This document shows, piece by piece, positions 1 through 8,911 of a DNA stretch of 64,000 nucleotides. The notes beneath the pieces are model-generated. The model had not been told where the DNA came from. It made no database searches and saw only the letters and a program-made list of their open reading frames with translations. Each line of letters begins with the position of its first letter. Positions within the stretch are counted from its first letter, which is position 1. The DNA comes from CBDCWT01 sp965223305 (GTDB lineage Bacteria; Planctomycetota; Planctomycetia; Pirellulales; Pirellulaceae), in NCBI GenBank assembly GCA_965223305.1, contig CBDCWT010000062.1, positions 1-64,000 on the forward strand, written 5' to 3'. The position numbers and the translations under genes were made by a program.

Positions 1-1272
1 CGCCTCGACAAGCCGCCGCTCCATCTCCTGCAGGTTCATCCCTACGGCTGCGATCGGATCGGCGGACGAGGAGGTCTCGAGCGAGTCGACGATCAGCCAA
101 TCCCGCAAATCCCGGGCACTCACCGCCTGCCCACCGTGTAAGACACACGCTCTGGTCACGATATTCTCGAGCTCCCGTACATTGCCCGGCCAGTGATAGT
201 CCAGGAGCAGCTGCAGCGCGTCGTCAGCAAACGAGCAAGTCTCCCGCCCCAGTCGACTCGCAGCCTGTTGTTGGAAGTGCGCAATCAGGTCGGTCAAATC
301 TTCTTTCCGTTCCCTCAGCGGGGGCACCTGCAAAGGCACTACCGCCAATCGGAAATAGAGGTCTTGGCGAAACCGGCCCGCAGCCACCTCGCTCTGTAAG
401 TCCCGGTTACTCGACGCCAACACGCGGACATCTGCCTGACGGGTTTCGCTCGAACCGACCCGCTCGTACGACTTTTCCTGCAGCACCCGCAGCAGCTTGG
501 CCTGCAGCTCGAGCCCAATCTCCGTCACCTCGTCGAGCATGAGGGTCCCTTGTTGGGCGAGTTCGAATCTGCCGACGCGCGGCGCATCGGCATTGGTAAA
601 GGAACCGCGTTCGTGCCCAAACAACTCGCTCTCCATCAGTTGAGGAGAGAGCGCGGGGCAATTGACGCTGACCAACGGCTTCGCGGAGCGCTCGCTAACG
701 GCATGAATCGTGCGGGCCACCAGTTCCTTACCGACACCGCTTTCACCCACAATCAGCACGGTTTCAGCGGTCGGGGCGAGCTGGTCGATTCGAGCTCGCA
801 AGGTCCGCATCGCCGGGCTGCTGCCGACCATGTAGCCGGCAACCTCGGGGTTCGCGGCGACCGCCGTCCTCCGCTGCACGACCTCCCCATGCCTGATCGC
901 CCGTTCCACAAGCTCCTCGAGTTGTTCCGCGGTAAACGGCTTTTCGATGTAGTCGAAAGCACCATACCGCATGGCCTCCACCGCAGTCGCCACACTCGCG
1001 TGTGCAGTCACCATCAAGACCTCGCAGTCTGTCTGGCGCGCATGCAGGGCGCGGATGAACTCTAGACCGTTCATGCCGGGCATCTTCAAATCGGTAACGA
1101 CGACATCAAAATCGCCGTTCTCGAGATCCTGCATCGCTTCCGCGGCGCTGGCTCGACACTTCACCTGATGGCCGGCGCAGCGGAGAATATCGGCCATCGA
1201 CTCACGCGCCCGCTGGTGATCGTCGACAACCAGTATCTGTGCCGCTCGTGGTTGATTCGTCAGTGTGGTCAC
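1..1272 (-). CDS. Sigma-54-dependent response regulator, NtrC family (3' end outside window)
   Basis: Partial gene that runs off the left edge. It starts at a GTG whose bases overlap the TGA stop of the upstream histidine kinase (GTGA), which indicates translational coupling. The N-terminal receiver domain begins TTLTNQPRAAQILVVDD and has the phosphoacceptor region VVVTDLKMPGMNG. An AAA+ domain follows with Walker A GESGVGKE and a Walker B-type segment LMLDEV. The start of the C-terminal Fis-type helix-turn-helix (NLQEMERRLVEA) is cut by the window edge. The sigma-54 contact loop reads GSFTNA (near position 590) rather than GAFTGA. The family binds enhancer sites and remodels sigma-54 polymerase when phosphorylated by its kinase partner. 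Together with the FlgN-like gene in the same operon, an FlrC/FleR-like flagellar role is possible, but this is inference. Confidence 0.9.
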   Translation of the reverse strand, partial: MTTLTNQPRAAQILVVDDHQRARESMADILRCAGHQVKCRASAAEAMQDLENGDFDVVVTDLKMPGMNGLEFIRALHARQTDCEVLMVTAHASVATAVEAMRYGAFDYIEKPFTAEQLEELVERAIRHGEVVQRRTAVAANPEVAGYMVGSSPAMRTLRARIDQLAPTAETVLIVGESGVGKELVARTIHAVSERSAKPLVSVNCPALSPQLMESELFGHERGSFTNADAPRVGRFELAQQGTLMLDEVTEIGLELQAKLLRVLQEKSYERVGSSETRQADVRVLASSNRDLQSEVAAGRFRQDLYFRLAVVPLQVPPLRERKEDLTDLIAHFQQQAASRLGRETCSFADDALQLLLDYHWPGNVRELENIVTRACVLHGGQAVSARDLRDWLIVDSLETSSSADPIAAVGMNLQEMERRLVEA

Positions 1273-2126
1273 GCAGCAGCCTCCAAAGCCAGGCGGGGCA
1301 TTAGGATCGTGACGGCGGCGCCACCTTCCGCACAATTCGCCGACCACACTTCTCCCCCGTGGACCTCGACGATGCGGTAGACAATCGCCAAACCGAGACC
1401 CGTTCCTTCGCTCTTTGTGGTGAAGAACGGCTCGAAAACCTTATCCTGATGTCGTTGGTCGAAGCCATCGCCGCTGTCAGCCACCTCCAATTCAACTCCG
1501 CGCAGTCCATCAACGGCGGTGATCACGAGTTGGCCTCCGGTGGGCATGGCGTCCAGTGAGTTGAGAACGAGGTTCAGAATCGCCCGCCGCAGCATGTCCC
1601 GATCTGCCGTCAGCAACAGCCCGGGCGGTATGTCGACATCGACGAAGATCTGCTGTGCCTGTAGCTGGGGAGCCAACGAATCGCAAATCTCCGCCACCAG
1701 ATCCGCCACCAAGAATACACGCCGCTGAGGATCGCGCTCGGACGTGAAGTTCAGGAGATCTGTCACCGTCGCTTCCAACGCCCTACAGTCGGACTCGACT
1801 TTGTCCATGATGTCCTGTGAACCCGAATCCTCGTCCAGCCTCCGGCGAAGGAGGCTCAGGTAGAGCTTCATGGGCGCGAGTCCGTTGCGAACCTCATGCG
1901 CAACGTGAGATGCCATTTGCCCCAGGTCGGCCAGGCGATTCTTGCGGGCGAGTTCGCGGTTCTTGATCTCCAGCTCGTCCGTCAATCGCCGCACCTCACC
2001 GCGCAAGGCCTCGTGCGTTGCCTGCAACCGATCGGTAGCCGAGTTCCACGCATCCAAGACGCGTTCTAGCTCGAGCGTTGACTCGGTGGTCTGCTTGATC
2101 GATCGTGGAGCATCTTGGGAGTTCAT
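1269..2126 (-). CDS. Two-component sensor histidine kinase, NtrB/FlrB-like
   Basis: Soluble 285-residue kinase, partner of the overlapping response regulator. An N-terminal coiled-coil segment (about residues 15-65) leads into a HisKA domain with the H-box HVAHEVRNGLAPM, then a HATPase_c domain with an N-box (NLVLNSLDAM), DSGDGF and the FEPFFTTKSEGTGLGLAI lid. No membrane segment is visible, so it senses a cytoplasmic signal. The ATG at 2126 is preferred over an in-frame TTG at 2132 because AGCGAG lies a short way upstream. It begins only a few bases after the stop of the FlgN-like gene, so the genes are co-transcribed. The family autophosphorylates on the H-box histidine and passes the phosphate to the regulator. 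The specific signal cannot be read from the sequence. Confidence 0.9.
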   Translation of the reverse strand: MNSQDAPRSIKQTTESTLELERVLDAWNSATDRLQATHEALRGEVRRLTDELEIKNRELARKNRLADLGQMASHVAHEVRNGLAPMKLYLSLLRRRLDEDSGSQDIMDKVESDCRALEATVTDLLNFTSERDPQRRVFLVADLVAEICDSLAPQLQAQQIFVDVDIPPGLLLTADRDMLRRAILNLVLNSLDAMPTGGQLVITAVDGLRGVELEVADSGDGFDQRHQDKVFEPFFTTKSEGTGLGLAIVYRIVEVHGGEVWSANCAEGGAAVTILMPRLALEAAA

Positions 2127-2138
2127 AGACAACTCGCT

Positions 2139-2585
2139 TTAGTGTTCCGATGTGAGGTCCAATTGCCTGACCCGCGAGGGAGCATCTTGGAGATAGGCCT
2201 TTCTTGCCGAAGAAACGTCGTGCACGCCCTGCAGCCGCTCGGCCGCATCGCCGCGGCGTTGGGCTAGCTGGGACTCGCATACTTGTTCCACCTGCATGAT
2301 TTCCTGCAATAGCGACTGGCTGTCTGCTACGACCTGCCGCACACGCTGCCGCAGCTCTGGGGACCGCCACTGCCGCTGTTCCGGATCTTGTTCACGATAC
2401 GGGTCAAGCTCTTTCTCGACGTTCTGCAGGTCCTGCAGAGACGCCTGCTTGGCGGCCAACAAACTAAGCAGTCTCGCGATATCTCCGCCTTGAATCAGGT
2501 CGGACTGCCGCTGAGACAGCTCACGGAGCTGGGTCAGAATCGTGTGTTTCTGCTCGATCAACTGAGCTAGACGGTCTGTTTCCAT
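2139..2585 (-). CDS. FlgN-like flagellar export chaperone (tentative)
   Basis: A 148-residue, mostly helical protein beginning METDRLAQLIEQKHTILTQL. It carries the leucine-rich pattern of FlgN-type proteins (QSDLI, LLSLLAAKQASLQDL) and a charged, glutamine-rich second half. FlgN chaperones deliver hook-filament junction proteins to the flagellar export apparatus. The family is poorly conserved, so the call rests on length, helical pattern and the NtrB/NtrC pair that follows within a few bases, an arrangement that resembles flagellar regulator operons. An in-frame ATG at 2630 would add 15 residues. The start at 2585 is chosen because the extra residues look non-native. Alternatively it could be an unrelated coiled-coil protein. 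Confidence 0.5.
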   Translation of the reverse strand: METDRLAQLIEQKHTILTQLRELSQRQSDLIQGGDIARLLSLLAAKQASLQDLQNVEKELDPYREQDPEQRQWRSPELRQRVRQVVADSQSLLQEIMQVEQVCESQLAQRRGDAAERLQGVHDVSSARKAYLQDAPSRVRQLDLTSEH

Positions 2586-2669
2586 TGGCGATTTCTCTGT
2601 GTCAGCTTGTAGCCGAATCTCCCAAATCAACTCTGGCGCGACTGGCGGCCGTGGAGCGGATGTCCCGCA

Positions 2670-5240
2670 TCACAACGTCGTCAACCAGTCCAGCAGCCGT
2701 TGCCACCCTTCACGGTTGTAACGTGTTGTTTGAGCAAAGTCGGCGTCCGGCCGGATACGATTCAACACGACTTTCGCCTGCTCCAGCGTTCCGCGAGCCT
2801 CCGAATGACGGTTCTGGAGTCGGTGGCAATTTGCAATCTGCACGTAAGCCTCGAGCGCCTCTGGTTCATGCAGGTAACGATTCGTTGCAGTCGCGTAGGC
2901 GTCGATCGCGTCGTTGTATCGCTTCAGGTCGTACAGGACATCTGCTCTGGAAAAATAGGTGTTGCGCAGCCGCTTTTCTTCCAACGAGCTTAGGCCGAGG
3001 GATTCCTGCTTTTCGTTCAATGCCCTCTGTACACTGAGATAAGCATCCGCAGACTTGGTCAGCTGCTGTTGAATCTCCGCGTTCAAGTCATTTCGGGTTG
3101 TCTCGATCGAGACACCACTGATGATCCGCAGCGGAAGTTTCGCGATTTGGCGGTACGCCTCAGCGATCAAGTAGCGGCCTTCAAGTGTCTCCGCGGCAAA
3201 CCGATCACGCTGGCGAAGTTCGTCGCGCATCACGGCCTCAGACAGCCGCTCAACACTTTGTTGAAAGGACTCCTGCGCCAGCTCCAACGACTTGAGACCG
3301 GCCTTGCGCAGCTGAGTTTGATTGCTATAGACGCCATTAAGTCGGCTGGCGGCCTCGTGCTGCATCCCTTCACGGTAGTGAACCTTACCTAGCGCGTACA
3401 ATGACTCTCGCCAGTCAGGGCTGCGTGGCGTCAGATCCCCATTCTCCAGGTTGTCGATAAGCAGATCCTTGGCACGCTGAAGTTGATCCAGTTCGACGTT
3501 CGCCTCAGCAGCCAAGAGCCTGGCTCGATAAATGTGAGGGTCACGTGGAAAGAACTCGATGCACTCGGTTAGTGGTTCCAGGGCCTCTTCTGCGAGTCCC
3601 AACGCCAGCGTCGCTTCCCCAAGCGCGGTCAATGCCGGAGGGTGGTGGCGTCGAATCTGGTTCCGCAAGTACGACCGCAGCAGACGCGCGGCGCGACGGT
3701 AGTCGTGTCCCTTGAGATAGCTTTCGGCGCTGTTCCAAAGCAGCTGCGGATATTGGCGGGTCGCGAAACGCTGGCCAGCGAGTTGTTGGTAGATCGCAGC
3801 CGCACGGCGCCATGCAGCGTGAGATTCCTTTTGCATCGCCGGGTTGGGCACCGCGCCGCTGTCAATTTGCTCCTGCAAGTGCTGTGCGTTCCCTCCGTGC
3901 GCCTGCGCCTGCAGTTCAAGGGCCCTCTCGGTGCTCAGCAGCGGTGCAACTGCATTGGCCATTTGAATCGCACGCTCGAACTCCGCCTGGCGAAGATAGT
4001 CCCTGAAGGCGTTCGCCGATCGCTCCTGCAGTGTCTGCAGAGGAATCCACGGATTGCTGTAAACCGGCATGTCGAGCGCCTGGCGCAGCACCCTGCCATA
4101 GGCTTCAATCGCCTCGTCGTCTTGCCCCAACAACCTCAGGACCTCTGCTGCCTCGAAGCCTGCAGCTAACCCTTCGGGCGTGTCGTAGTTCGACCGGTAG
4201 GTGCGTGTAAGACGTTCTGCTGCCTGCTGGTATTCCTGCAGTTTGCGGTGAGCCAACCCTTGTAAGTACTGCGCCTTGCGGACGAGTTCCTCGTTGCCTG
4301 GGTCGCGATGCTGGGCACCAACGAATGCCTCGAGAGCAGCACCGTATTTTGCCGCAGCTCGATCGTCCCCAGCGGGAGTGGACTCGGCCTGAGCCCGCTC
4401 ACCTTCGTCCAGCAACATCCGACCCTCCATCAGCAAACCGTCTGCTTGGGAGCGCGATCCGGCAGGCAGCTCGGCCAGCATCTGGCGACATTCGGAGGTG
4501 TTTCCCAACCGGAACTGAATCTCTGCTCCGGTCAGCAGCGCTGCCTCTCGCGAAGCCGTGTCGATGGACGAGTCCGACAGATACTGCTGGATGTGCTCGA
4601 GCGCTTTAGCGGGCTGCGGCGTCGAGTCACGAAGATACGCTTGAGCCAACAGGTAGTGGACTGTGGTTGAATCCTCGATCTGCAGGGCCAGCGCTTTCTG
4701 GAGCGGCGCTAAACTAGCCGAGAAGTGGCCCGCTTCGAAACGCGACTTTCCCAGCAACAACTGCCCGTGCGCCTCACGGCCTGAAGGGTAACCCTGGCTT
4801 TCGGCTTCCTCCAAATATCGTGCCGCCAAGAGGTACAACGCCGCCCGCTCGTTGGGATCGATCCGTTGCTCGGCGTCGTAAACCATAGCTACACCGAGAA
4901 CGTAGGCCGCACCGCCCTGCTCTTCTTCGGCCAGCAACTCCCCTTGTCGGAGCAGGACGGCCGTATCGCGGGCCTGTTCAACAAAACCCGCGTCAAGTTG
5001 AGCTAGCGCCTCCGATAGACTGAGATCACGTTGACCGGCCGGACGGTTGATCGTTAGGTACTGGGCTGCCACAGCCAGCCCGATGACTGCGGTGACCACG
5101 CCCACAAACACCGCCATGTTTCGCAGCAAGTTGCGCTGCAATCGCTCGAGCACGTCGCTCATGACGCGGCCGACGGAAAATCGCCGGTTCTCGGGCGACT
5201 CGTCCCGCGCAGCGGACGTACTATCGCGATCTTTGGACAT
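2670..5240 (-). CDS. Membrane-anchored TPR-repeat protein
   Basis: An 856-residue protein with a cytoplasmic N-tail (residues 1-40), one membrane segment (about 42-62, NMAVFVGVVTAVIGLAVAAQ) and a long, presumably periplasmic, region of tetratricopeptide-like helices. Recognisable TPR-type stretches include YVLGVAMVYDAEQ, AALYLLAARYLEEAES, LLGKSRFEAGHFSASLAPLQKAL and AIEAYGRVLRQAL. Such repeats form protein-binding superhelices; the partner is unknown. The gene lies 84 bp upstream of the FlgN-like gene and is read in the same direction, so it may belong to the same operon. No enzymatic motif is visible. Proteins of this type are common and highly divergent in planctomycetes. Confidence 0.8.
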   Translation of the reverse strand: MSKDRDSTSAARDESPENRRFSVGRVMSDVLERLQRNLLRNMAVFVGVVTAVIGLAVAAQYLTINRPAGQRDLSLSEALAQLDAGFVEQARDTAVLLRQGELLAEEEQGGAAYVLGVAMVYDAEQRIDPNERAALYLLAARYLEEAESQGYPSGREAHGQLLLGKSRFEAGHFSASLAPLQKALALQIEDSTTVHYLLAQAYLRDSTPQPAKALEHIQQYLSDSSIDTASREAALLTGAEIQFRLGNTSECRQMLAELPAGSRSQADGLLMEGRMLLDEGERAQAESTPAGDDRAAAKYGAALEAFVGAQHRDPGNEELVRKAQYLQGLAHRKLQEYQQAAERLTRTYRSNYDTPEGLAAGFEAAEVLRLLGQDDEAIEAYGRVLRQALDMPVYSNPWIPLQTLQERSANAFRDYLRQAEFERAIQMANAVAPLLSTERALELQAQAHGGNAQHLQEQIDSGAVPNPAMQKESHAAWRRAAAIYQQLAGQRFATRQYPQLLWNSAESYLKGHDYRRAARLLRSYLRNQIRRHHPPALTALGEATLALGLAEEALEPLTECIEFFPRDPHIYRARLLAAEANVELDQLQRAKDLLIDNLENGDLTPRSPDWRESLYALGKVHYREGMQHEAASRLNGVYSNQTQLRKAGLKSLELAQESFQQSVERLSEAVMRDELRQRDRFAAETLEGRYLIAEAYRQIAKLPLRIISGVSIETTRNDLNAEIQQQLTKSADAYLSVQRALNEKQESLGLSSLEEKRLRNTYFSRADVLYDLKRYNDAIDAYATATNRYLHEPEALEAYVQIANCHRLQNRHSEARGTLEQAKVVLNRIRPDADFAQTTRYNREGWQRLLDWLTTL

Positions 5241-5399
5241 AGCTCGATCGATGAATCGTCGAACGACGGTTGTCTCGGACGCACACGGGTGGCGGCGAGC
5301 AATAGAAAAGCGGCGGGTTTGTACTGCAAACTGGCCGCTGTTGTCAATGGCGCTGCGGGAAGATGACAGCAGCTGGCGCCGAGCGGCACGAAGCTGGGG

Positions 5400-6152
5400 T
5401 CAATTCAACTCCCCCGCGGAACGAGAGTCGGTGCTCTGTTCCGACGAGGCGACCCCCGTGACCAGTTCCATCATCCAGGCGTCCATATCTCTCAGCATCA
5501 AGCTATCCAACTCGTCGCCGCATGGGTACTGCCGCAACGTAACGTACAGCCCTGCCGCATGGAACAGTCGCAGCTCATCACACGCGAGCTCGGTCGGATA
5601 CTGCTGGGAGTCGCGCCCTTGCGCGATAAAGAGCGGTAAATCCCTGGCTTGGTTCAGCCGGGCCAGCGGCATACTGCCCTGAGGAAATGGACCGCCAACC
5701 GACAACGCGCCGGCGAAACAGGACGGGTGCCGGAGACCTATCCGCAATGCAATGCTACCACCACAGTCGAAGCCGGCTAAGAAGACACGCCGGGGTGCGA
5801 TGTGGAATCGGTCGCGCGCCAGGTCGATGCAACTGAAGACGGCTTGTTCTGCCGACTCCAAGTCGCCATCGGACCAGGAGTAACCTCTTACCGAGGCGGC
5901 GTTACCGCGCGGTCCCACACCGACGTAGTTCCGCATGCTAATGCCGGGCATCACCCGCTGCAGTTGAGTCTCGTTGTCGTCCGGTCCGTGTAGCCAAACG
6001 ACCAGTGGATAGGCGTAGTTCGGCTCATAGTGCAGCGGAGCGAAAAGGGCGTGGCCGTCTTGGTCACCGCCAGCCAGCATCGTCCGACCATCATCACTGC
6101 GATCCTGGGACGTCGACTCCAGTGGATGGTCCCAGAGTTGAAGGCGGTTCAT
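5400..6152 (-). CDS. Alpha/beta-hydrolase (phospholipase/carboxylesterase-like) with degenerate catalytic triad
   Basis: A 250-residue protein with the predicted carboxylesterase fold. It has a VVWLHG oxyanion strand (residues 51-56), a YVGVGPRGN segment, and a nucleophile elbow LAGFDCGGSIALR at residues 125-137. In active relatives the elbow is G-F-S-Q-G-G; here Asp129 sits where the serine should be. The usual aspartate appears kept (AQGRDSQQ, Asp181). The position of the usual histidine (YPxGHE) reads YPCGDE, so it too is Asp (residue 213). Both nucleophile and base are therefore missing. There is no signal peptide, so it is probably cytoplasmic. It could be a binding or regulatory pseudo-enzyme, or use an Asp nucleophile as dehalogenases do. 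It lies 159 bp upstream of the TPR gene on the same strand. Confidence 0.75.
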   Translation of the reverse strand: MNRLQLWDHPLESTSQDRSDDGRTMLAGGDQDGHALFAPLHYEPNYAYPLVVWLHGPDDNETQLQRVMPGISMRNYVGVGPRGNAASVRGYSWSDGDLESAEQAVFSCIDLARDRFHIAPRRVFLAGFDCGGSIALRIGLRHPSCFAGALSVGGPFPQGSMPLARLNQARDLPLFIAQGRDSQQYPTELACDELRLFHAAGLYVTLRQYPCGDELDSLMLRDMDAWMMELVTGVASSEQSTDSRSAGELN

Positions 6153-6399
6153 CGGCGTTCGGCGCGTCTTGGGTTGGTTGCTATGGGGCCCACATCAATC
6201 TTAGCTCCGGATCATCCACGAACGATGTTTCCGCGGCTGAACACCCCCCCTGCGAAATCATCGCTTGCTCTTCCTGGCAGGAAGGCACTCGCGGCGCACT
6301 CCGTGCATATTCCAGGCTAGACGACGCGTTGTAAGACACGGCTGAGGGGATGTCAACGCCAGCTGGCGAGTTCACGCTGCTAGCGTTGATGCCTTTCGG
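6153..6399. other. Intergenic region upstream of the esterase-like gene
   Basis: Region between mdh and the esterase-like gene, both read on the minus strand. I see no gene, no clear terminator and no repeat shared with the rest of the window. Confidence 0.5.
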
Positions 6400-7347
6400 C
6401 TAGCCGTCCAGCAATCCCGCCATCGTCGAAACCAAGGACTGGACCGCATCGATGCTCTTCTGAAAAGCGGCCTGTTCGTCGGCGGTCAGCTCTAGTTCCA
6501 CGATCTTCTCGACCCCCCCACTGCCGAGGATAACGGGAACTCCGACGTAGTAACCACCAACACCGTACTCTTTTTGGCAGTAAGCTGCACACGGGATGAG
6601 CCGCTTCTTATCACGGACGATCGCCTCAACCATTTGAGTCGTCGCCGCGGCCGGAGCGTAGTAGGCGCTGCCTGTCTTTAGCAATCCGACGATCTCCGCA
6701 CCACCCTTGCGCGTTCGTTCGACGATTTTTGCGAGCCGGGCCTCGTCAAGCAGTTGAGTCACGGGGATGCCACCAACCGACGTACAGCTGGGAATTGGCA
6801 CCATCGTGTCGCCGTGACCGCCCATCAGCAGCGCCGATACATCTTCCACGCTAACGCCCAGCTCCATAGCAAGGAAGGTGCGATAGCGCGCCGTGTCCAG
6901 CACACCAGCTTGGCCAAGAACCCGTTCCGGACCGAAGCCGCTAACTTGCCAAGCTCGCTGCACCATCGCATCAAGCGGATTGCTCACCACAATGATTATC
7001 GCGTCCGGGCTAGTTCGCTTGACTTCCTGAGCCACGGAGCTGACGATCTTCGCATTCGTCGCCAGGAGATCATCACGGCTCATTCCCGGCTTGCGAGGAA
7101 TCCCAGCGGTAATCACGACTACGTCGCTGTTTTCAGTCGGCCCGTAGTCGGTCGCCCCGGTGATCGTAGCATCAAATCCAACGATCGGCGACGCCTGCAT
7201 CAAGTCGAGCGCCTTACCCTTTGGCATCTCTTCCGTAGCGGGAATGTCGACCAGCACTATATCGCCCAGCTCCGCCGCAGCGCACCAATGCGCTGTTGTC
7301 GCGCCGACATTGCCGGCGCCCACAATCGTGATTTTCGCTCGTCGCAT
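6400..7347 (-). CDS. mdh: Malate dehydrogenase
   Basis: A 315-residue NAD-dependent malate dehydrogenase of the LDH-like type, catalysing malate to oxaloacetate in the TCA cycle. The Rossmann motif GAGNVGAT is at residues 10-17 and an aspartate that favours NAD is in VLVDIP. The active-site loop GIPRKPGMSR holds arginines 85 and 91. Asn in VSNPLD, the Asp151/Arg154 pair (LDTARYR) and the catalytic histidine His178 (MGGHGDTMVP) are all present. Length is normal for the family. The gene stands alone, with 220 bp upstream that can hold its promoter. L-lactate dehydrogenase is the main alternative, but the PRKPGM loop fits malate dehydrogenase. Confidence 0.95.
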   Translation of the reverse strand: MRRAKITIVGAGNVGATTAHWCAAAELGDIVLVDIPATEEMPKGKALDLMQASPIVGFDATITGATDYGPTENSDVVVITAGIPRKPGMSRDDLLATNAKIVSSVAQEVKRTSPDAIIIVVSNPLDAMVQRAWQVSGFGPERVLGQAGVLDTARYRTFLAMELGVSVEDVSALLMGGHGDTMVPIPSCTSVGGIPVTQLLDEARLAKIVERTRKGGAEIVGLLKTGSAYYAPAAATTQMVEAIVRDKKRLIPCAAYCQKEYGVGGYYVGVPVILGSGGVEKIVELELTADEQAAFQKSIDAVQSLVSTMAGLLDG

Positions 7348-7567
7348 TCCAACCTCCCGTCGTTGCAGTGTGATGCAATCCGCTCTGCTGGCAATATCCT
7401 TCTCGGAGTGACGGCGTCAAGGGGTGGCAAGTTTTGTTTCCGACCTCTGACACATCGCAACGAAGAACCAGTCACACCCCGCAGCGATTGGATCGCTCTA
7501 CCTGGTCGCTCACTTCTTCTGTTGCTAGTCGTGTAAATCCTGTCTATTTGCTAGTCATGACGCGGCA

Positions 7568-8911
7568 TCAGGAGGAGGGCTCCTCCAACAGCTTCCGTCT
7601 CCTTCGAGCTGACTCTTTGTCGCCGCGCCCGGTGCGCCAGATGAAGAACCAGACCACTGCCAACACGACCAGGAAACTACATCCCCAGAGCAAGGGGAGC
7701 TGTGAGGGCGCATCGCTCGGCGGTGAAATCAGTCTGAGAGATGCTCCAATCAACATGGGGCTCAATTGCAGCTGGTGTTCGTCAAAGGAGGAAACGTATC
7801 GAGAGCGGTAGGCCCACAGCTTAAAGAACACTGCTGGAAGACTGACCGCGCGGTTCAGCTCTTCACCAGGCTCCAGTCCAGCAGGCAACTCGCCCGCGCA
7901 TACCGTTACGGGATAGCTGTTGGAGAATTTGGGCGCCTTCGACGCATCGCGACTCGTGAACTGAATCACCTGATCACCCAGTGGTACAAAGATGTCGAGC
8001 TGGTAGTAGCGGTGGATCCCTAGCCGCTGCTGGATTGCCAGATCGGTAACTTCCACCGTCGTGATGCGCCGCACCGTTCCGTGCACCAAGCACACCTCGC
8101 CATGGTGCAGCGCCGGTTCCTGCAGCAGCGGACCCAATTCGAGCGGGCGCCGCGCCCGCTCGGCAAACTGCTCCTGCGAGACACTCTCGACCGTAGCCAA
8201 CAACCGGTAAAAGCACTCGCGATCGGCCGCTGCAACCGGCTTCCGGTTTCGCTGCCGAACGTCGTCGAAGAGAGCAATGTCCATACCGTGAGTGGCTAGC
8301 CAGACCTGATTCGAGGTAGCTCTGCGCTCCGTCGCACGGTCCGGGAACCACTCGATGCGGGAAGCGGCGAAGACGAGCCGGCTCGTGGAGCCGGCTCCTT
8401 CGTTCTTCACGAACACCCCGCGCACGACCGCAGGCTCGTCCAACCTGACGGCCCGCTTCCAGAGCACCGGCACCGCCCGCGTGAGAATCACCAACTCGGG
8501 CGAGCCGGCAGCCGAAGCCAACTCCACTCGGTAGTAGCGATCGAACTCGAAGTGCAACTCCTCGTCCTCTGGCACGGTGATCTCCGTCACGCTCCGAGCG
8601 CGACCAGTCACGCGAAACACACTACATCGATCAGCGGCTGGATGGAGCGCAAGGTCTTCAGCTTGCCACTCGCTGCGTGCCCGTGCCGCTAAGTCGCCTG
8701 CCGGAATACGGGGCAGTCGAAACAGCAAGCGCAGCAACACACGGTTTTCGGCTTCGCTGAAAGGGCGGCCATCCTCGAAGTGGGCTAACTGCTCGGGGCC
8801 GAACCCATAACGCTCGAGTAGTTCTAGTGACGATGTCACTGCCGTGGCTTGCTGACCGCCCTCCCAGGGCAGCTGCGACAGACAAAACCCGACTAGCAGC
8901 AGACCTATCAC
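7568..8911 (-). CDS. Conserved secreted or membrane-anchored protein of unknown function
   Basis: A 447-residue protein with an N-terminal hydrophobic segment (MIGLLLVGFCLSQLPW) and a C-terminal membrane segment (LLWGCSFLVVLAVVWFFIW, about residues 410-430) followed by a basic cytoplasmic tail. The middle is likely periplasmic and beta-rich, with repeated stretches such as FDRYYRVELAS and HRYYQLDIFVPLG. Its start overlaps the stop of the upstream gene by four bases (ATGA), so the two are translationally coupled. The upstream protein has the same architecture and similar phrases (SEAENRVLLRLL here, AAEREVLDQLQ there; YRGKLVTVNGTA there, HHGEVCLVHGTV here), so they are probably diverged paralogues. 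No known family is recognised. Confidence 0.75.
   Translation of the reverse strand: MIGLLLVGFCLSQLPWEGGQQATAVTSSLELLERYGFGPEQLAHFEDGRPFSEAENRVLLRLLFRLPRIPAGDLAARARSEWQAEDLALHPAADRCSVFRVTGRARSVTEITVPEDEELHFEFDRYYRVELASAAGSPELVILTRAVPVLWKRAVRLDEPAVVRGVFVKNEGAGSTSRLVFAASRIEWFPDRATERRATSNQVWLATHGMDIALFDDVRQRNRKPVAAADRECFYRLLATVESVSQEQFAERARRPLELGPLLQEPALHHGEVCLVHGTVRRITTVEVTDLAIQQRLGIHRYYQLDIFVPLGDQVIQFTSRDASKAPKFSNSYPVTVCAGELPAGLEPGEELNRAVSLPAVFFKLWAYRSRYVSSFDEHQLQLSPMLIGASLRLISPPSDAPSQLPLLWGCSFLVVLAVVWFFIWRTGRGDKESARRRRKLLEEPSS

Noticed and set aside
193..1065. Plus-strand frames at the left edge
   Set aside because: They lie opposite the sigma-54 regulator, whose motifs are unmistakable on the minus strand.
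6754..7536. 260-codon antisense frame opposite mdh
   Set aside because: mdh is fully supported by motifs; the antisense frame is a shadow of high-GC codon use.
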